The notes: generated by a model not told the origin, from the sequence alone. A DNA stretch of 64,000 nt from Sphingobacterium sp. BN32 (GCF_030503615.1 NZ_CP129963.1:1922001-1986000), one strand, 5' to 3'. Shown: positions 52,315 to 63,042, numbered from the stretch's first letter. Translations and numbers: made by a program.

Positions 52315-52332
52315 GCCCATCTTTCGATGAGC
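52315..52332 (-). terminator. Terminator of tRNA-Thr
   Basis: GCTCATC/GATGGGC stem (one G-U pair) with loop GAAA, followed by a T-run on the minus strand. Confidence 0.75.
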
Positions 52333-52352
52333 TTTTTCTTTACCCTTTTCTG

Positions 52353-52425
<73 letters not shown>

Positions 52426-52440
52426 TTGTTTTTGGTGATG

Positions 52441-52471
52441 CAAATATCCGAATTTTAACCTTTTTTGCAAA
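52441..52471 (-). promoter_or_regulatory. Bacteroidetes-type promoter of tRNA-Thr(TGT)
   Basis: On the minus strand the sequence reads TTTG-N19-GATATTTG, a near-consensus -7 box (T to G at its first position), 15 bases before the tRNA. Confidence 0.7.
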
Positions 52472-52576
52472 GAAAAAAGGCTGCTTTTCAATAAAACCCC
52501 ATTAACACATTGATTTTCAAGGAGAACTTTTTTGCCGAATTTCATCAAATCATGTATATTCAGTAAAACCTTTTTT

Positions 52577-52584
52577 TATATTTG
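52577..52584 (+). promoter_or_regulatory. -7 box (TATATTTG) upstream of the ECF sigma gene
   Basis: It matches TAnnTTTG, 82 bp before the ATG at 52667; no perfect -33 TTTG is found at N19. Confidence 0.4.
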
Positions 52585-52666
52585 TCACTACTCATTTACA
52601 GCTTATTATTAACACGTCGCCCTATTAGCAAACTTTCAATGGATTTGATTGTGGCTTAAGTTTGGT

Positions 52667-53236
52667 ATGAATACGAATGATCAACATATAGACGAGATCG
52701 AGCTAATCCGCAAGATTAGCGAAGGCAGTCATGCTGCCTATGATGCGCTCTATGATCACTTTTTCGAAGATATATATATTCATATCTACAACAAAACAAA
52801 AGACTACGAACTCACCAAGGATCTCACACACGATGTATTTCTAAAACTATGGGAAAACCGCGAATCACTGACCCACATCAGAAATATTAGAGGATATCTT
52901 TACATCACGGCGCGCAATAAGATACTCGACTTAATAAAACACAACAAAATTGTCGACACTTATTATGAATCATTTCTTCATACTTACAAGTTAGTGGAGT
53001 CTACAGACTTTCGCATTCGCGAGAAACAAATAGAAACGATAATTTCAGAAGCAGTAGACAGCCTGCCTACTAAGATGCGACAGGTATTTGAGTTAAGTCG
53101 CAAGCAAGAATTGAGTTACCAGGAAATTGCTGATCAGTTAGCCATCTCCGAAAAAACTGTTAAAACGCAGGTACACAATGCATTAAAGATTTTAAGAAAA
53201 AAACTTCACCCCTATACGCATTTTTTTCTCTTTTAA
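52667..53236 (+). CDS. ECF-family RNA polymerase sigma factor
   Basis: From MNTNDQHIDEIELIRKISEG (start 52667) the protein of 189 residues has region 2 (KDLTHDVFLKLWENRESL, IRGYLYITARNKILDLIKH) and region 4 (LPTKMRQVFELSRKQELSYQEIADQLAISEKTVKTQVHNALKIL), as in FecI-like ECF factors of Bacteroidetes. It is followed by FecR and STN-SusC genes, so it forms the sigma half of a cell-surface signalling switch for that transporter. Confidence 0.93.
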   Translation: MNTNDQHIDEIELIRKISEGSHAAYDALYDHFFEDIYIHIYNKTKDYELTKDLTHDVFLKLWENRESLTHIRNIRGYLYITARNKILDLIKHNKIVDTYYESFLHTYKLVESTDFRIREKQIETIISEAVDSLPTKMRQVFELSRKQELSYQEIADQLAISEKTVKTQVHNALKILRKKLHPYTHFFLF

Positions 53237-53309
53237 TCTACAACTCACGCTATACTAAGTCGTCTTATCTATATACTGCCTGATATTGCCGTATTGATAA
53301 ACCATCAAA

Positions 53310-54434
53310 ATGACCGAACACGATTTTAAAATACTTATCGACAAATACCTCAGTGGAAAATGCTCTGATGAAGAGGAAAAGGCTATTGAGTTCTGGTATG
53401 CTGTATCCGAAGAGGAACATGTAATTGATCGCTCGACGCTGAATCTTCATAAAAAGCAAATTCGAGAAGACTTGAGCAAGGAAATAAAAAGAAAACCGAA
53501 GGTCTTTAAGTTCAACAATTATTGGAAAGTCGCAGCAACCGCTATTGTAGCCTCTGCTATTGCGATGGCGATCTATTTCAATCAAAATCCAAAAACGCTC
53601 CTGCTTTCTGAAGTGCCTACCATTATGCCGGTCAAAGATCAGGTAGAACTAAAACTGGCAGACGGGAAAACTATTGTAATCAATCCGAAGATAAAGCAAG
53701 ATATCACAACAAGCGATGGTCTGAGCATTCGTGTTGACGAGCAAGGGAATTTATTATACCAACAAGAAGCAGTAAATACTAGCGATGCACCTATCGCGTA
53801 TAATACATTAACAACTCCGAAGGGAACAATCTCTTCTATCCTACTGGCTGATGGCAGCAAAGTAACATTAAACGCTGCTTCCTCCCTCCGATTCCCAAGT
53901 CGTTTCCAGCAGGACAAACGAGAAGTTTACCTGGAAGGAGAAGGATATTTCGAAATCAAGAAAACCGCTAATCACAGTAGCTTTATCGTCAACTCAAAAC
54001 AACAGTCGGTTAAAGTCTTAGGCACTAAATTCGTCGTTAAAAACTATGTAGGCGAAGCCGAGAGCCGAACGACCTTAGTTGAAGGTAAAGTCGAAGTGTC
54101 AGCGCTGAAAGCCAATCATTCGCTTATTTTATCACCGGGACAAGAAGCAACGCTCAACGCATCCGGACTTATCAAACGTGAATACGATGAAAGCAGCCTC
54201 GCCTGGATCAATAACGACTTCATTTTTATCAATGCCGACCTCGCCGAGATCTGCGTAGAGCTCGAACGCTGGTATGATGTGAAATTCAAGATTGACAACG
54301 ACATCGAAAAGAAACGATTTACAGGAGCAATAGCCAAGAACAAATCCCTTCAGGAGATTCTAAATATCATGAGTTCCTCTCAAAAATTACACTTTAGAAT
54401 AAACGCCAAAACAATATACGTATCAAACTTTTAA
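53310..54434 (+). CDS. FecR-family anti-sigma factor
   Basis: The 374-residue protein has a cytoplasmic N-domain (CSDEEEKAIEFWYAVSEEEH), one membrane helix (about 70-90, WKVAATAIVASAIAMAIYF) and a periplasmic FecR domain: TPKGTISSILLADGSKVTLNAASSLRFPSRF, EVYLEGEGYFEI and a C-terminal domain with NADLAEICVELERWYDVKF. It would hold the sigma factor until signalled by the STN domain of the transporter downstream. Confidence 0.95.
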   Translation: MTEHDFKILIDKYLSGKCSDEEEKAIEFWYAVSEEEHVIDRSTLNLHKKQIREDLSKEIKRKPKVFKFNNYWKVAATAIVASAIAMAIYFNQNPKTLLLSEVPTIMPVKDQVELKLADGKTIVINPKIKQDITTSDGLSIRVDEQGNLLYQQEAVNTSDAPIAYNTLTTPKGTISSILLADGSKVTLNAASSLRFPSRFQQDKREVYLEGEGYFEIKKTANHSSFIVNSKQQSVKVLGTKFVVKNYVGEAESRTTLVEGKVEVSALKANHSLILSPGQEATLNASGLIKREYDESSLAWINNDFIFINADLAEICVELERWYDVKFKIDNDIEKKRFTGAIAKNKSLQEILNIMSSSQKLHFRINAKTIYVSNF

Positions 54435-54456
54435 CCCTATTTTTTTATCACTAATT

Positions 54457-57400
54457 ATGAAAATCTCTCTAAAAACACTCTTTAGGGGTGAGTTCTCCTT
54501 GAACAAAGGAGGATTGAAGATGGGACGGACTACCATTCTTGCAGCACTGCTGCTGAGCAGTAGTTTAGTGTCGGGACAGATTACGATCCCGCGGAAAACG
54601 ATGTCGCTACAGCAGGCTCTTTTCCAAATCCGACATCAGTCGGGCTATGACCTTTTCTTCGATGCGGATATGATCAATCAATATCCGAAAATATCCATCG
54701 AACTGAAGGATGTGCCTGTCGATCAGGCAGTACAATCTGTATTGCAAAATCTGCCTTTAGACTATCAGATCAAAAACAAAACCATTAGCATTCTTCCCAA
54801 AAAGAAAGCGGCTAACAACGAGAAAAACCAACAGCAGCAATCGACCAAAGGGGTAGTTGTCGATGCGCAGGGCAATCCCATATCAGGAGCTTCGATTCGT
54901 CTGATTTCAGACCGTAAAAAAGCAACATCAACAAACACTGATGGTAGCTTCACCTTTCCTGGAAACATCCAAAACCAAGAGATCGAAGTGTCCAATGTAG
55001 GCTATGAAACTAGAATTATCAAAGTACAGGGTAGCACGGTGCGCGTTGTCTTAGAATCTACAGACAACCGCGTGGAAGAAGTCGTTGTTACGGGTATTTC
55101 TGCTCGTAAAAAAGAAACCTTTACCGGCGCGAGTGCTTCATTCAATACCGAAGAGCTTAAACAGGTTGGGAATACCAATGTTATTCAATCGTTAAAAGCA
55201 TTAGACCCTTCTTTCCTATCCATGGAAAATAACTTAGCGGGGTCCAATCCAAATGCTTTGGCAACCATCGAGCTTCGCGGACAAACCAGTATTGCTACGG
55301 ATGCCCTAAGAGATGAGTTCTCCGAAGATCCCAATCAGCCTTTATTCATTTTAGATGGCTTTCCAACGACCTTGAGAACCGTTACGGATATGGATATCAA
55401 CCGCATCGCATCGGTAACCATTCTTAAAGATGCTGCATCTACGGCAATTTATGGTTCGCGCGCATCCAACGGTGTTATCGTTATTGAAACTATTGCGCCG
55501 AAGCCCGGTGAGCTATTGATAAATTACAGTACAGACATCAACATAGATGCTCCCGACCTTCGAAGCTACAATATGATGAACGCGGCAGAAAAGGTAGAAT
55601 TTGAAAGACTATCTGGACGTTACACCATCCACCCGCGCCGTGATAAATACGAAACGCAAATTGAATTAGATGCGCTTTACGCCGAACGCCTAAAGAATAT
55701 AGCAAGAGGGGTTGATTCCTATTGGCTAAGTGACCCGGTGCAGACTGCAGTGTCACAACGCCACTCATTGATGATCAACGGTGGTGACGGATCGCTTACC
55801 TACGGTATCGGAGGAGATTACCGCAAGAATAATGGTGCCATGAAAGGTTCTTCCAGAGATACCTGGGGAACTCGCTTAAATGTTGATTTCCGACATAAGT
55901 ATTTCCGAGCAAGCAATATGCTTTATATCAATGGATACAGCGCGGAAGAGTCAAATTATGGAAGCTTCAGCAACTGGGTCAACACCAATCCTTACTACGA
56001 AAAAGCGCCTAGCTCGCAGGCCTATCTAGCGATCGTATCGACTGGTTACAGCAGCGAAGCAGAATACATTAGCAACCCGCTTTATCTCTCTGCAATCGGG
56101 AGCTTTGACCGCACCAAGAATTATGCGATAACAAACAATACAAAGATTCGCTGGGATATCAATAGCAACTGGACGCTTAATGGAGCCCTACAGATCTATA
56201 AAGATGATACCGAGCACAATGTATTTATATCACCAAGACACACCCAATATCGACTGATTAACGTGCTTGAAAAAGGTCGTTTAACAAATTCCGAAATGAA
56301 TCGCTTGAACTACACAGCGAATGCAAGTGTTGTTTATCATAAGGTTTTTGATGGAAAACACAGCTTAAACGGACAAGTACATGCGGAAGTATTCAATTCG
56401 AATGCTAATTCTGCAGGATTCATCGCTGTTGGTTTTCCTACATTTAGTACGGGAGCGGCTAGATACGCCTATGGCTATCTGGAAAACTCCAGACCGCAAT
56501 CTTCAGCAATCGTCGAGCGCCGGAATTCCCTGATCAGTACGTTCAATTACTCGTACGATAATAAATACAACGCCGACTTTACCTTTTCATACGACGGTTC
56601 TACCGCCTTTGGCGTGGATAACCTCTATTCGCCATTTTTCTCAGGCGGTTTATCCTGGAACCTTCATAAAGAACAATTTTTTAACGACTTCGCGCCGGCA
56701 ATCAATTTGTTAAGATTGCGCGGTAACTACGGTCGCACGGGAAATCAAAATTTCACAAGCTACACTTCGATTACAACCTACGATTACGAATCTGGATATA
56801 ACTTCTGGGGTCAGGGCGTCAATGTTAGTTCCTTAGGAAATAAGAAGCTAAAATGGCAAAATACAGAGACCATCTCATTAGGATTGGATTTCGCTGCATG
56901 GAATAGCCGATTGTCAGGATATGTGAATGCCTATAGAAAGTTCACCGATCCGCTTGTCGTGGCAGTAGCGCTTCCATCATCAACTTCTTTATCACGTTAT
57001 CCGATTAATGCCGGCAACCTGACGGTAGATGGTGTCGAAGTATATGCAAAGTATGCCCCAATTTACAAATTACAAGACCGTATCATTTGGACGATTGGCT
57101 TAATGGGATCCACATACAAACAAGAGTACAATGACTTCAATAGTATTCTAGAAAGTATGAACAGCAATCTGAGACAGAGCAAATCGTTAATTCAATATAG
57201 AGATGGTGGCGATCCGGCAGACATTTGGACAGTTCCTTCCCTAGGGATTGACCCAGCCACCGGAAACGAATTGTTCATGAAGAAAGACGGAACATACAGC
57301 TTTCAATACGATTTTAATGATGCTGTAGTTGTTGGAAATAGCAGACCTAAGTTGCAAGGTGTATTCACGTCAAACTTAGTTTATAAGGGCTTCTCGGCGA

Positions 57401-57852
57401 ATGTTATTGTCCGCTATCTGTACAATCAAGATGTTTTTAACTCAGCACTGTATAACAAAGTAGAAAATATCAGTATGCAGCAGCTGTTAAACTCTAATCA
57501 GGACAAGCGTGCGCTATACGATCGTTGGAAACAAGTTGGCGATGTTAGCTCCTACAAACGCATAAACTTAATTGATTTAGGTGGTGAATACAGCGATTTA
57601 GATAGCCATCCGGAGTCTACGCCTATGTCATCGAGGTTTGTTCAACAGGAAAACAGGTTGGCGATCGAATCAATTAGTTTGGGTTATGACATCAGAAATA
57701 CCAGTTGGTTGGACAAAATCCGCATGAGCAATTTAAAAATAACGGGATACATGAACGATATAGGCTATTTCTCTACGGTAAAACGTGAGCGAGGCATAGA
57801 CTATCCTTACACGCGTTCGTTCTCCTTGAGTTTAACAGCAAATATTAAATAA
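54457..57852 (+). CDS. STN-domain SusC/RagA outer-membrane transporter
   Basis: The 1131-residue protein has a signal peptide (about 1-42), an STN domain (about 45-110; MSLQQALFQIRHQSGYDLFF), a carboxypeptidase-regulatory-like domain (130-212; GVVVDAQGNPISGASIRLIS), a TonB box (EEVVVTGISARKKETFTGAS), the SusC-type plug (IDPNQPLFILDG-like, TILKDAASTAIYGSRASNGVI) and a barrel. The STN domain is the mark of transporters that signal to FecR/ECF pairs, which lie just upstream. Its SusD partner starts four bases after the stop. Confidence 0.96.
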   Translation: MKISLKTLFRGEFSLNKGGLKMGRTTILAALLLSSSLVSGQITIPRKTMSLQQALFQIRHQSGYDLFFDADMINQYPKISIELKDVPVDQAVQSVLQNLPLDYQIKNKTISILPKKKAANNEKNQQQQSTKGVVVDAQGNPISGASIRLISDRKKATSTNTDGSFTFPGNIQNQEIEVSNVGYETRIIKVQGSTVRVVLESTDNRVEEVVVTGISARKKETFTGASASFNTEELKQVGNTNVIQSLKALDPSFLSMENNLAGSNPNALATIELRGQTSIATDALRDEFSEDPNQPLFILDGFPTTLRTVTDMDINRIASVTILKDAASTAIYGSRASNGVIVIETIAPKPGELLINYSTDINIDAPDLRSYNMMNAAEKVEFERLSGRYTIHPRRDKYETQIELDALYAERLKNIARGVDSYWLSDPVQTAVSQRHSLMINGGDGSLTYGIGGDYRKNNGAMKGSSRDTWGTRLNVDFRHKYFRASNMLYINGYSAEESNYGSFSNWVNTNPYYEKAPSSQAYLAIVSTGYSSEAEYISNPLYLSAIGSFDRTKNYAITNNTKIRWDINSNWTLNGALQIYKDDTEHNVFISPRHTQYRLINVLEKGRLTNSEMNRLNYTANASVVYHKVFDGKHSLNGQVHAEVFNSNANSAGFIAVGFPTFSTGAARYAYGYLENSRPQSSAIVERRNSLISTFNYSYDNKYNADFTFSYDGSTAFGVDNLYSPFFSGGLSWNLHKEQFFNDFAPAINLLRLRGNYGRTGNQNFTSYTSITTYDYESGYNFWGQGVNVSSLGNKKLKWQNTETISLGLDFAAWNSRLSGYVNAYRKFTDPLVVAVALPSSTSLSRYPINAGNLTVDGVEVYAKYAPIYKLQDRIIWTIGLMGSTYKQEYNDFNSILESMNSNLRQSKSLIQYRDGGDPADIWTVPSLGIDPATGNELFMKKDGTYSFQYDFNDAVVVGNSRPKLQGVFTSNLVYKGFSANVIVRYLYNQDVFNSALYNKVENISMQQLLNSNQDKRALYDRWKQVGDVSSYKRINLIDLGGEYSDLDSHPESTPMSSRFVQQENRLAIESISLGYDIRNTSWLDKIRMSNLKITGYMNDIGYFSTVKRERGIDYPYTRSFSLSLTANIK

Positions 57853-57855
57853 GCC

Positions 57856-59259
57856 ATGAAAAGAATTTCAATCTATATATTAGCATCCATCCTGTTCTGC
57901 ACAACCTCTTGTAGCAAATGGCTTGAAGTAAAGCCAGAAGATCGCTTTACGGAAGATCAGATCTTTGAAACCGAAGTAGGCTTCGATGAAGCAATGAATG
58001 GCCTTTATTTGGGTTTGGCAAAAGACAACTTATACGGTGATAAGATGACCCTCACAACGGTAGAGCTTTTAGCAAACCGCTTCCATGTGTTGGAATCAAG
58101 CTCGCCGTACATGAGCCTTTGCACTTGGAACTATAATGCGAACTATTCGCTCGAGTCGTTCTCCAATATCTGGAGCCAGGCTTATACGAGTATAGGCAAT
58201 GCGAACAACCTGCTAGCGGCGCTTGACAAACAAGGAACTACGGTATTGCCTGATGCAAAAAGAACGCGCTTAAAAGGCGAAGCACTAGCGATTAGAGCCT
58301 ATGTTCATCTTGATTTGCTTCGTTTGTTCGGGCCGGTTTACAATAGTGTTGATTCAACAAAAAATGCGATTCCATACTATACACAGTTAAGCCCGGATAT
58401 TGAAACTATCCTACCAGCCAACCAAGCGATGACGTTGATATTGAAAGACATCAATCAAGCATTGGATTATCTTAAAGAAGATAACTCCGTTGAACTGGGC
58501 TACAAGAATTATACAAACTATCGATTCAATTATGTAGCGGCAATGGCTCTGAAAACCAGAGCGCTACTATGGAGAAATAATAAGGAGGAGGCATTTAAGC
58601 TGGCTAAAGAAACGATAGCTTTGACCGACAACTTTACCTGGGTAACCATTGATCAAGCGAAGAACCCTACTAATCCAGACAGGATATTCGTTAATGAGAT
58701 GCTATTCGGGGTCTACAATGATCGCTTATATTTAAACTATGATAAGTACTTTTCGTTCGAATTAGAGCCTAAGTCTATTCTTTCATCAGGATCAGCGACT
58801 TTTATCGAAAATATCTATGAAAAGTCGAGCAATGACTATCGATTCGAAACGCAGTGGAAGATCCCATCCTACGGGGTTTCCTACCCTACTTTCTTCAAAT
58901 TCGCGGATATCACTGATAAAACTGGAGGTTACCGACAGCGCTTCACGATTCCATTGATTCGCAAAAGCGAGCTATACTATATCGCTGCAGAAACCGCAGC
59001 AAGCACTGCAGACGGATTGGTATTTCTAAATAAAATCAGAAACCAACGCGGCTTAAGCTCTTTGTCCTCAGCGTCACAGATCAGCAATGAAATCTACAAG
59101 GAATATCTTAAAGAATTCTATGGTGAGGGTCAAGTATGGTACTATTATAAGCGCAATAGAATTTCCGCAATTGTTTCGCCAAATGGGGACAAAACTTCGG
59201 CGATCCCATCCAATGCATGGGTGATTCCTCTTCCTTTAAACGAAACTGATAACCGCTAA
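57856..59259 (+). CDS. SusD/RagB-family nutrient-binding lipoprotein
   Basis: The 467-residue protein has a lipobox (LASILFCTTSC), the SusD N-terminal motif (KPEDRFTEDQIFETEVGFDEAMNGLYLGL), TPR-like helices with GEALAIRAYVHLDLLRLFG, and a C-terminal RKSELYYIAAETAA with NKIRNQRG. It should be the surface binding lid of the SusC encoded just before it. Confidence 0.96.
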   Translation: MKRISIYILASILFCTTSCSKWLEVKPEDRFTEDQIFETEVGFDEAMNGLYLGLAKDNLYGDKMTLTTVELLANRFHVLESSSPYMSLCTWNYNANYSLESFSNIWSQAYTSIGNANNLLAALDKQGTTVLPDAKRTRLKGEALAIRAYVHLDLLRLFGPVYNSVDSTKNAIPYYTQLSPDIETILPANQAMTLILKDINQALDYLKEDNSVELGYKNYTNYRFNYVAAMALKTRALLWRNNKEEAFKLAKETIALTDNFTWVTIDQAKNPTNPDRIFVNEMLFGVYNDRLYLNYDKYFSFELEPKSILSSGSATFIENIYEKSSNDYRFETQWKIPSYGVSYPTFFKFADITDKTGGYRQRFTIPLIRKSELYYIAAETAASTADGLVFLNKIRNQRGLSSLSSASQISNEIYKEYLKEFYGEGQVWYYYKRNRISAIVSPNGDKTSAIPSNAWVIPLPLNETDNR

Positions 59260-59267
59260 AAAGACAC

Positions 59268-60077
59268 ATGATAATGAATACTTTAAAGATAAAACTATTC
59301 TTTGCGAGTCTTTTATTTCTCGCTCTATCGGCTTGTAATGAAGATAAGCTCGATCTATATGACCAGGAAGCAACGGGAAGCAGCATTTATTTCTATACAC
59401 CCTATGCTACTGCCAATCAATCTGTGCCGACGACACAGCATAAGTTTTCTTTTGCTTTTGAAAAATTGGAGGTTAAGGAAAAGACAATCAATATTCCTGT
59501 TCGTATCACAGGTATTCCACAAAGTACAGATAGAGAATTCTCGATTAAATTCGACCCCAACTCTACATTGAAAGAGGGAACTCACTTTGTATTGGAAAAC
59601 GATAAACTATTCGTTCCAGCCGATTCTACCAAATCAAGCGTATCCATTAAATTGATTCGCACAGCGGATCTGCAAACGGAGCCCTTGGAATTGAGAATGA
59701 AACTTGTGAAGTCTTCCGATTTTAACACCTACTTCAGAGAGCAATATAATCTTGCCAAAACAAAAGCTACCTCTGTTTTAGATTTTAGTTTGGTAGTTGA
59801 TGATATCTTCGGTGCACCGTACGCATGGATTCAATATAGCTCACGTTTTGAGCCGGCATTAGGAAAATATTCTAAAGAGAAGTTCAACTTGCTATTGGAG
59901 ATCTTTGATCTGGACGTTGAGTTATTTACCGACCCTACCGTAAATCCAAATACTGCTTTCGGTATTAGCACAATGACTTATTGGAAAAACTATTTCAAAT
60001 ACTGGTTGCTGAAAGAAAAAGAAGCCGGTCGCACTTATGTAGATGGAAACGGAGATCCAATTACAATTCCAAACTAA
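59268..60077 (+). CDS. DUF4843-family surface lipoprotein
   Basis: The 269-residue protein has a lipobox (LFLALSAC), a YFYTPYATANQSVPTTQHKFSFAFEK segment and the C-terminal AFGISTMTYWKNYFKYWLLKEKE, the pattern of DUF4843. These proteins follow SusCD pairs that often carry PKD-like and peptidase genes, as here. The function is unknown; binding of the substrate at the surface is likely. Met3 (59274) is an alternative start. Confidence 0.85.
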   Translation: MIMNTLKIKLFFASLLFLALSACNEDKLDLYDQEATGSSIYFYTPYATANQSVPTTQHKFSFAFEKLEVKEKTINIPVRITGIPQSTDREFSIKFDPNSTLKEGTHFVLENDKLFVPADSTKSSVSIKLIRTADLQTEPLELRMKLVKSSDFNTYFREQYNLAKTKATSVLDFSLVVDDIFGAPYAWIQYSSRFEPALGKYSKEKFNLLLEIFDLDVELFTDPTVNPNTAFGISTMTYWKNYFKYWLLKEKEAGRTYVDGNGDPITIPN

Positions 60078-60090
60078 TGTTCAAAAAACC

Positions 60091-61683
60091 ATGAAATTAA
60101 GATATTTAAAATATAGCATATATGTTCTTTGTGCACTTGTCATGATAGCTTGCACAAAAGACAAAGGAAATTACGATTACCAGGACATCAACTCGGTCGA
60201 AATAAATGGAATTGAAGACCATTACTTAATCGAGTTTGGAAGCACGCCTAACATCAGCCCAACTTTAGAGTTCTCTAAAGACCCGAATTTTAATGAGGAG
60301 AACTATAGCTTCGAATGGATTAGCTTTAATCAGGGTGAAGTGCACCTAAGTACCGCCAGAAAGCTTTTGCATACGGGGAAAGACTTTGATATCCCCTTGG
60401 CCCTAAGTCTTGGAAAATACACTTTGTATTACCGCGTGAAGGAAAAGTCTACCGGGATTCTTTGGACCAGGAAATTTGAAATTGAAGTTACAGGATCGAT
60501 CAAAGGTGGATGGGCAGTATTGTCAGAGGTTGACAACAATTCGCAATTAGACTACTTTGAGTATGACTTGGAAACAAATAGCCACCCGAAAGAATATAGA
60601 GACTTTGCCTCTTACTTTATCGATTCAGAAACGGGAGCACAACTTACCCTTGAAGGTAAACCAAAGTTTATCGAAGGATGGGTTAATACAACAGCGGCAA
60701 CAGGAACAAACAGATATTTGCTTTATGTAGGAACAGACAAGAAAACGGAGAAAATTAATGTCACTGCAGGTTTTCAATGGAGCGAGCGATTTAACTTTAG
60801 CTTCGAAACCCTGAACAATATGGAATTGCCGCGCCTAGACAGAATATATCCGATCGCAGCCAGTCAGGGATACGGAATGTACAATGGTGTTTTGCACAAA
60901 CGTGTAAACGTTTCGAACATCAACTTCGGTAATCCCGCCAATCTTTTGAATGGTGAACTGGTTGAACTTGCTCCGTTTATTGCTGTGAACAGAATGCAAA
61001 TAACTGGGAATGTTGCTTTAGTGTATGATAAAAAGAATAAACGCTTTTTAAGATGCACAGCTACCAACACCGCGCTAACCGGATCCTTATCGATGACGGG
61101 TGCTGCGTTCAATCCAAACAATGTCGGAATGGACTTGGTATGGATGGGCAGTACCAACATCAATAACGGATCCGCCTATGCGGTACTAACAAAAGATGGT
61201 AAGTTCCACCTTGCTAGAATGACCAATAATATCACAACGTTTGAAGCGAGATACCTAGATGATATTTCTTCTCTGCCGGGTATTGCACAAGCAAAACACT
61301 TTGAAGTCGATCAGATTTACGGATACCTACAATATGCTGTTGGTGGAAAGCTTTACCAATATGATGTCGACACCAAAGAGACGAAGTTGATGAAAGACTT
61401 TGGCAATCGCGAGATTACCATGCTGAAGCATAATAAAGGAAACTATGTGTCTTATACTACTGCAATTAATCCTGCACAGGCGGATAAAGCTGGACGCCGT
61501 TTTCTTCCGGTTATCAAAGCGATTATCGTAGCGACCTATGATCCTACAAACCCTAAGACTTCCGGACAGGTAGACTTCTTTGAAGCACCCCAATTTAATA
61601 TGGAATACACGACTTATTACAGTTTCTCCGGCTTAGGTAAAGTTCAAGACGTGGCATGTATAGAATTTCCAACTGGTTATTAA
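60091..61683 (+). CDS. PKD-like-family surface lipoprotein
   Basis: From MKLRYLKYSIYVLCALVMIAC (start 60091) the protein of 530 residues has a lipobox, an N-terminal PKD-like beta-sandwich (about 30-140: YSFEWISFNQGEVHLSTAR, SLGKYTLYYRVKEKSTGILWTRKF) and a larger beta-propeller-like remainder. Proteins of this type regularly sit between DUF4843 and a peptidase in such loci and probably help hold the substrate. Confidence 0.8.
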   Translation: MKLRYLKYSIYVLCALVMIACTKDKGNYDYQDINSVEINGIEDHYLIEFGSTPNISPTLEFSKDPNFNEENYSFEWISFNQGEVHLSTARKLLHTGKDFDIPLALSLGKYTLYYRVKEKSTGILWTRKFEIEVTGSIKGGWAVLSEVDNNSQLDYFEYDLETNSHPKEYRDFASYFIDSETGAQLTLEGKPKFIEGWVNTTAATGTNRYLLYVGTDKKTEKINVTAGFQWSERFNFSFETLNNMELPRLDRIYPIAASQGYGMYNGVLHKRVNVSNINFGNPANLLNGELVELAPFIAVNRMQITGNVALVYDKKNKRFLRCTATNTALTGSLSMTGAAFNPNNVGMDLVWMGSTNINNGSAYAVLTKDGKFHLARMTNNITTFEARYLDDISSLPGIAQAKHFEVDQIYGYLQYAVGGKLYQYDVDTKETKLMKDFGNREITMLKHNKGNYVSYTTAINPAQADKAGRRFLPVIKAIIVATYDPTNPKTSGQVDFFEAPQFNMEYTTYYSFSGLGKVQDVACIEFPTGY

Positions 61684-61691
61684 ATGATAAT

Positions 61692-63038
61692 ATGATGAAA
61701 AAGAACTTTATATATTTTTTATTCCTTTTAGCCCTAATTTCCTGTAAGGATAGCTCCTTCGACCGGATTATCCCAGAGGATAATGACGAGTTTCCTGCGC
61801 CAGCTCCTCCTCCTACGCCGCTCCCTTATCCGCTGGATAGTGCTTTCCAAGTGAAAAGCATCACATCGGCAGAGACTGAGCGTATTCGCTTGAATCAGAA
61901 TTTCAGCAGCAGCGATTTCATTCCAACGGGTTGGTTTGCTGAAGAAGGAAGCGATCTGATCGTAAATCTCAGAAGATTGAAGGGGGATTACTACCCGGTA
62001 CTGATTATCGGAACTTACAATAGAACTGCGAATCCCGATGCCGACGTTAAAACCTATACCTTGACGCCTGGAAACAACAGTATCAAAGTAGAAAAATCAG
62101 GGCTGATCTACATCCGCTATAATGGGGAGCTAAACAACAATGAATCTATCGTGAAGTTTGTCTCAGGTGTTAAACCTGCCCCATTCTACCGTGCCGGGAA
62201 AACGAGCAAAGAAGAATGGAAAGGTATGTTGAATACCTATACCAGTAGCCCGGACGCTGTTCTATTTGGCGGGAAGATTATTATCGTTGTTAATAGAAGA
62301 ACAGCATTGGATAATATTGCCGAGGATCAGGAACTATTATTGAAGACAGCGAACAACATTTGGGAATGGGAAGAGGATTTTGCAGGTCTAGATAATTCAT
62401 CAGCATTGCATACCAGGAATCTGCATAATCATTTGATGACGGAATCAAATAACCCGGAGTATTACATGGCAGCATTCCATTACGGAACTTTTTATAATGC
62501 CAGCTCTGCGGCTCATATGCTCGTCAAACCAAAGGACATCAACTCCTGGGGGCCATGGCATGAAATAGGTCACCATCATCAGCAAGCTTCCTATTTATGG
62601 ACAGACTTGATGGAAGTAACAGTGAACCTGTATAGCCTTTATGTACAAGAAAAACTAGGTCGCGAACCGGAGTTAAAAACTAGAGGAACTTGGCCATCCG
62701 TGGTTAGTTATCTAGCATTACCGGCGGCAAGTAAAAACTTCGATGGTATTGAAGACCCATTCATCAAATTAGCGATGTTCAGACAATTGTGGCTGGCGTT
62801 CGGATCTGATTTCTATACGCAATTGCACAAGGTGACGCGAGAGAAGAAATTGGCAAACAGCGCAACAGACCTGCAAAAGAAAGAATTCTTTATGCTAAGA
62901 GCATGCGAAATAAGTGGGCGGAACTTAACGAATTTCTTCCAAAAATGGGGAATGACGGGAGTATCCACGGTCTATCCGAAAATTACAGCATTAGGGCTAC
63001 CGATCCCTAGTTCAGATTTAACAAAACTTCAAGATTAA
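61692..63038 (+). CDS. M60-type (enhancin-like) zinc metallopeptidase lipoprotein
   Basis: Taking the ATG at 61692, the protein has 448 residues, a lipobox (FLFLLALISC), an N-terminal domain of about 170 residues and the M60 catalytic domain with WHEIGHHHQQ (HExxH at about 290-294), then a downstream metal-binding Glu in DLMEVTVNLYSLYVQEKLG. Known M60 peptidases cut O-glycosylated proteins such as mucins. It probably processes the substrate for the SusCD pair. Confidence 0.88.
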   Translation: MMKKNFIYFLFLLALISCKDSSFDRIIPEDNDEFPAPAPPPTPLPYPLDSAFQVKSITSAETERIRLNQNFSSSDFIPTGWFAEEGSDLIVNLRRLKGDYYPVLIIGTYNRTANPDADVKTYTLTPGNNSIKVEKSGLIYIRYNGELNNNESIVKFVSGVKPAPFYRAGKTSKEEWKGMLNTYTSSPDAVLFGGKIIIVVNRRTALDNIAEDQELLLKTANNIWEWEEDFAGLDNSSALHTRNLHNHLMTESNNPEYYMAAFHYGTFYNASSAAHMLVKPKDINSWGPWHEIGHHHQQASYLWTDLMEVTVNLYSLYVQEKLGREPELKTRGTWPSVVSYLALPAASKNFDGIEDPFIKLAMFRQLWLAFGSDFYTQLHKVTREKKLANSATDLQKKEFFMLRACEISGRNLTNFFQKWGMTGVSTVYPKITALGLPIPSSDLTKLQD

Positions 63039-63042
63039 GGTC

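Larger units (their letters stand above)
51872..52352. other. Intergenic region with a dispersed repeat hairpin and tRNA terminator
   Basis: This stretch contains the repeat element 52144-52215 and the tRNA-Thr terminator at 52315-52332. No gene is credible. Confidence 0.5.
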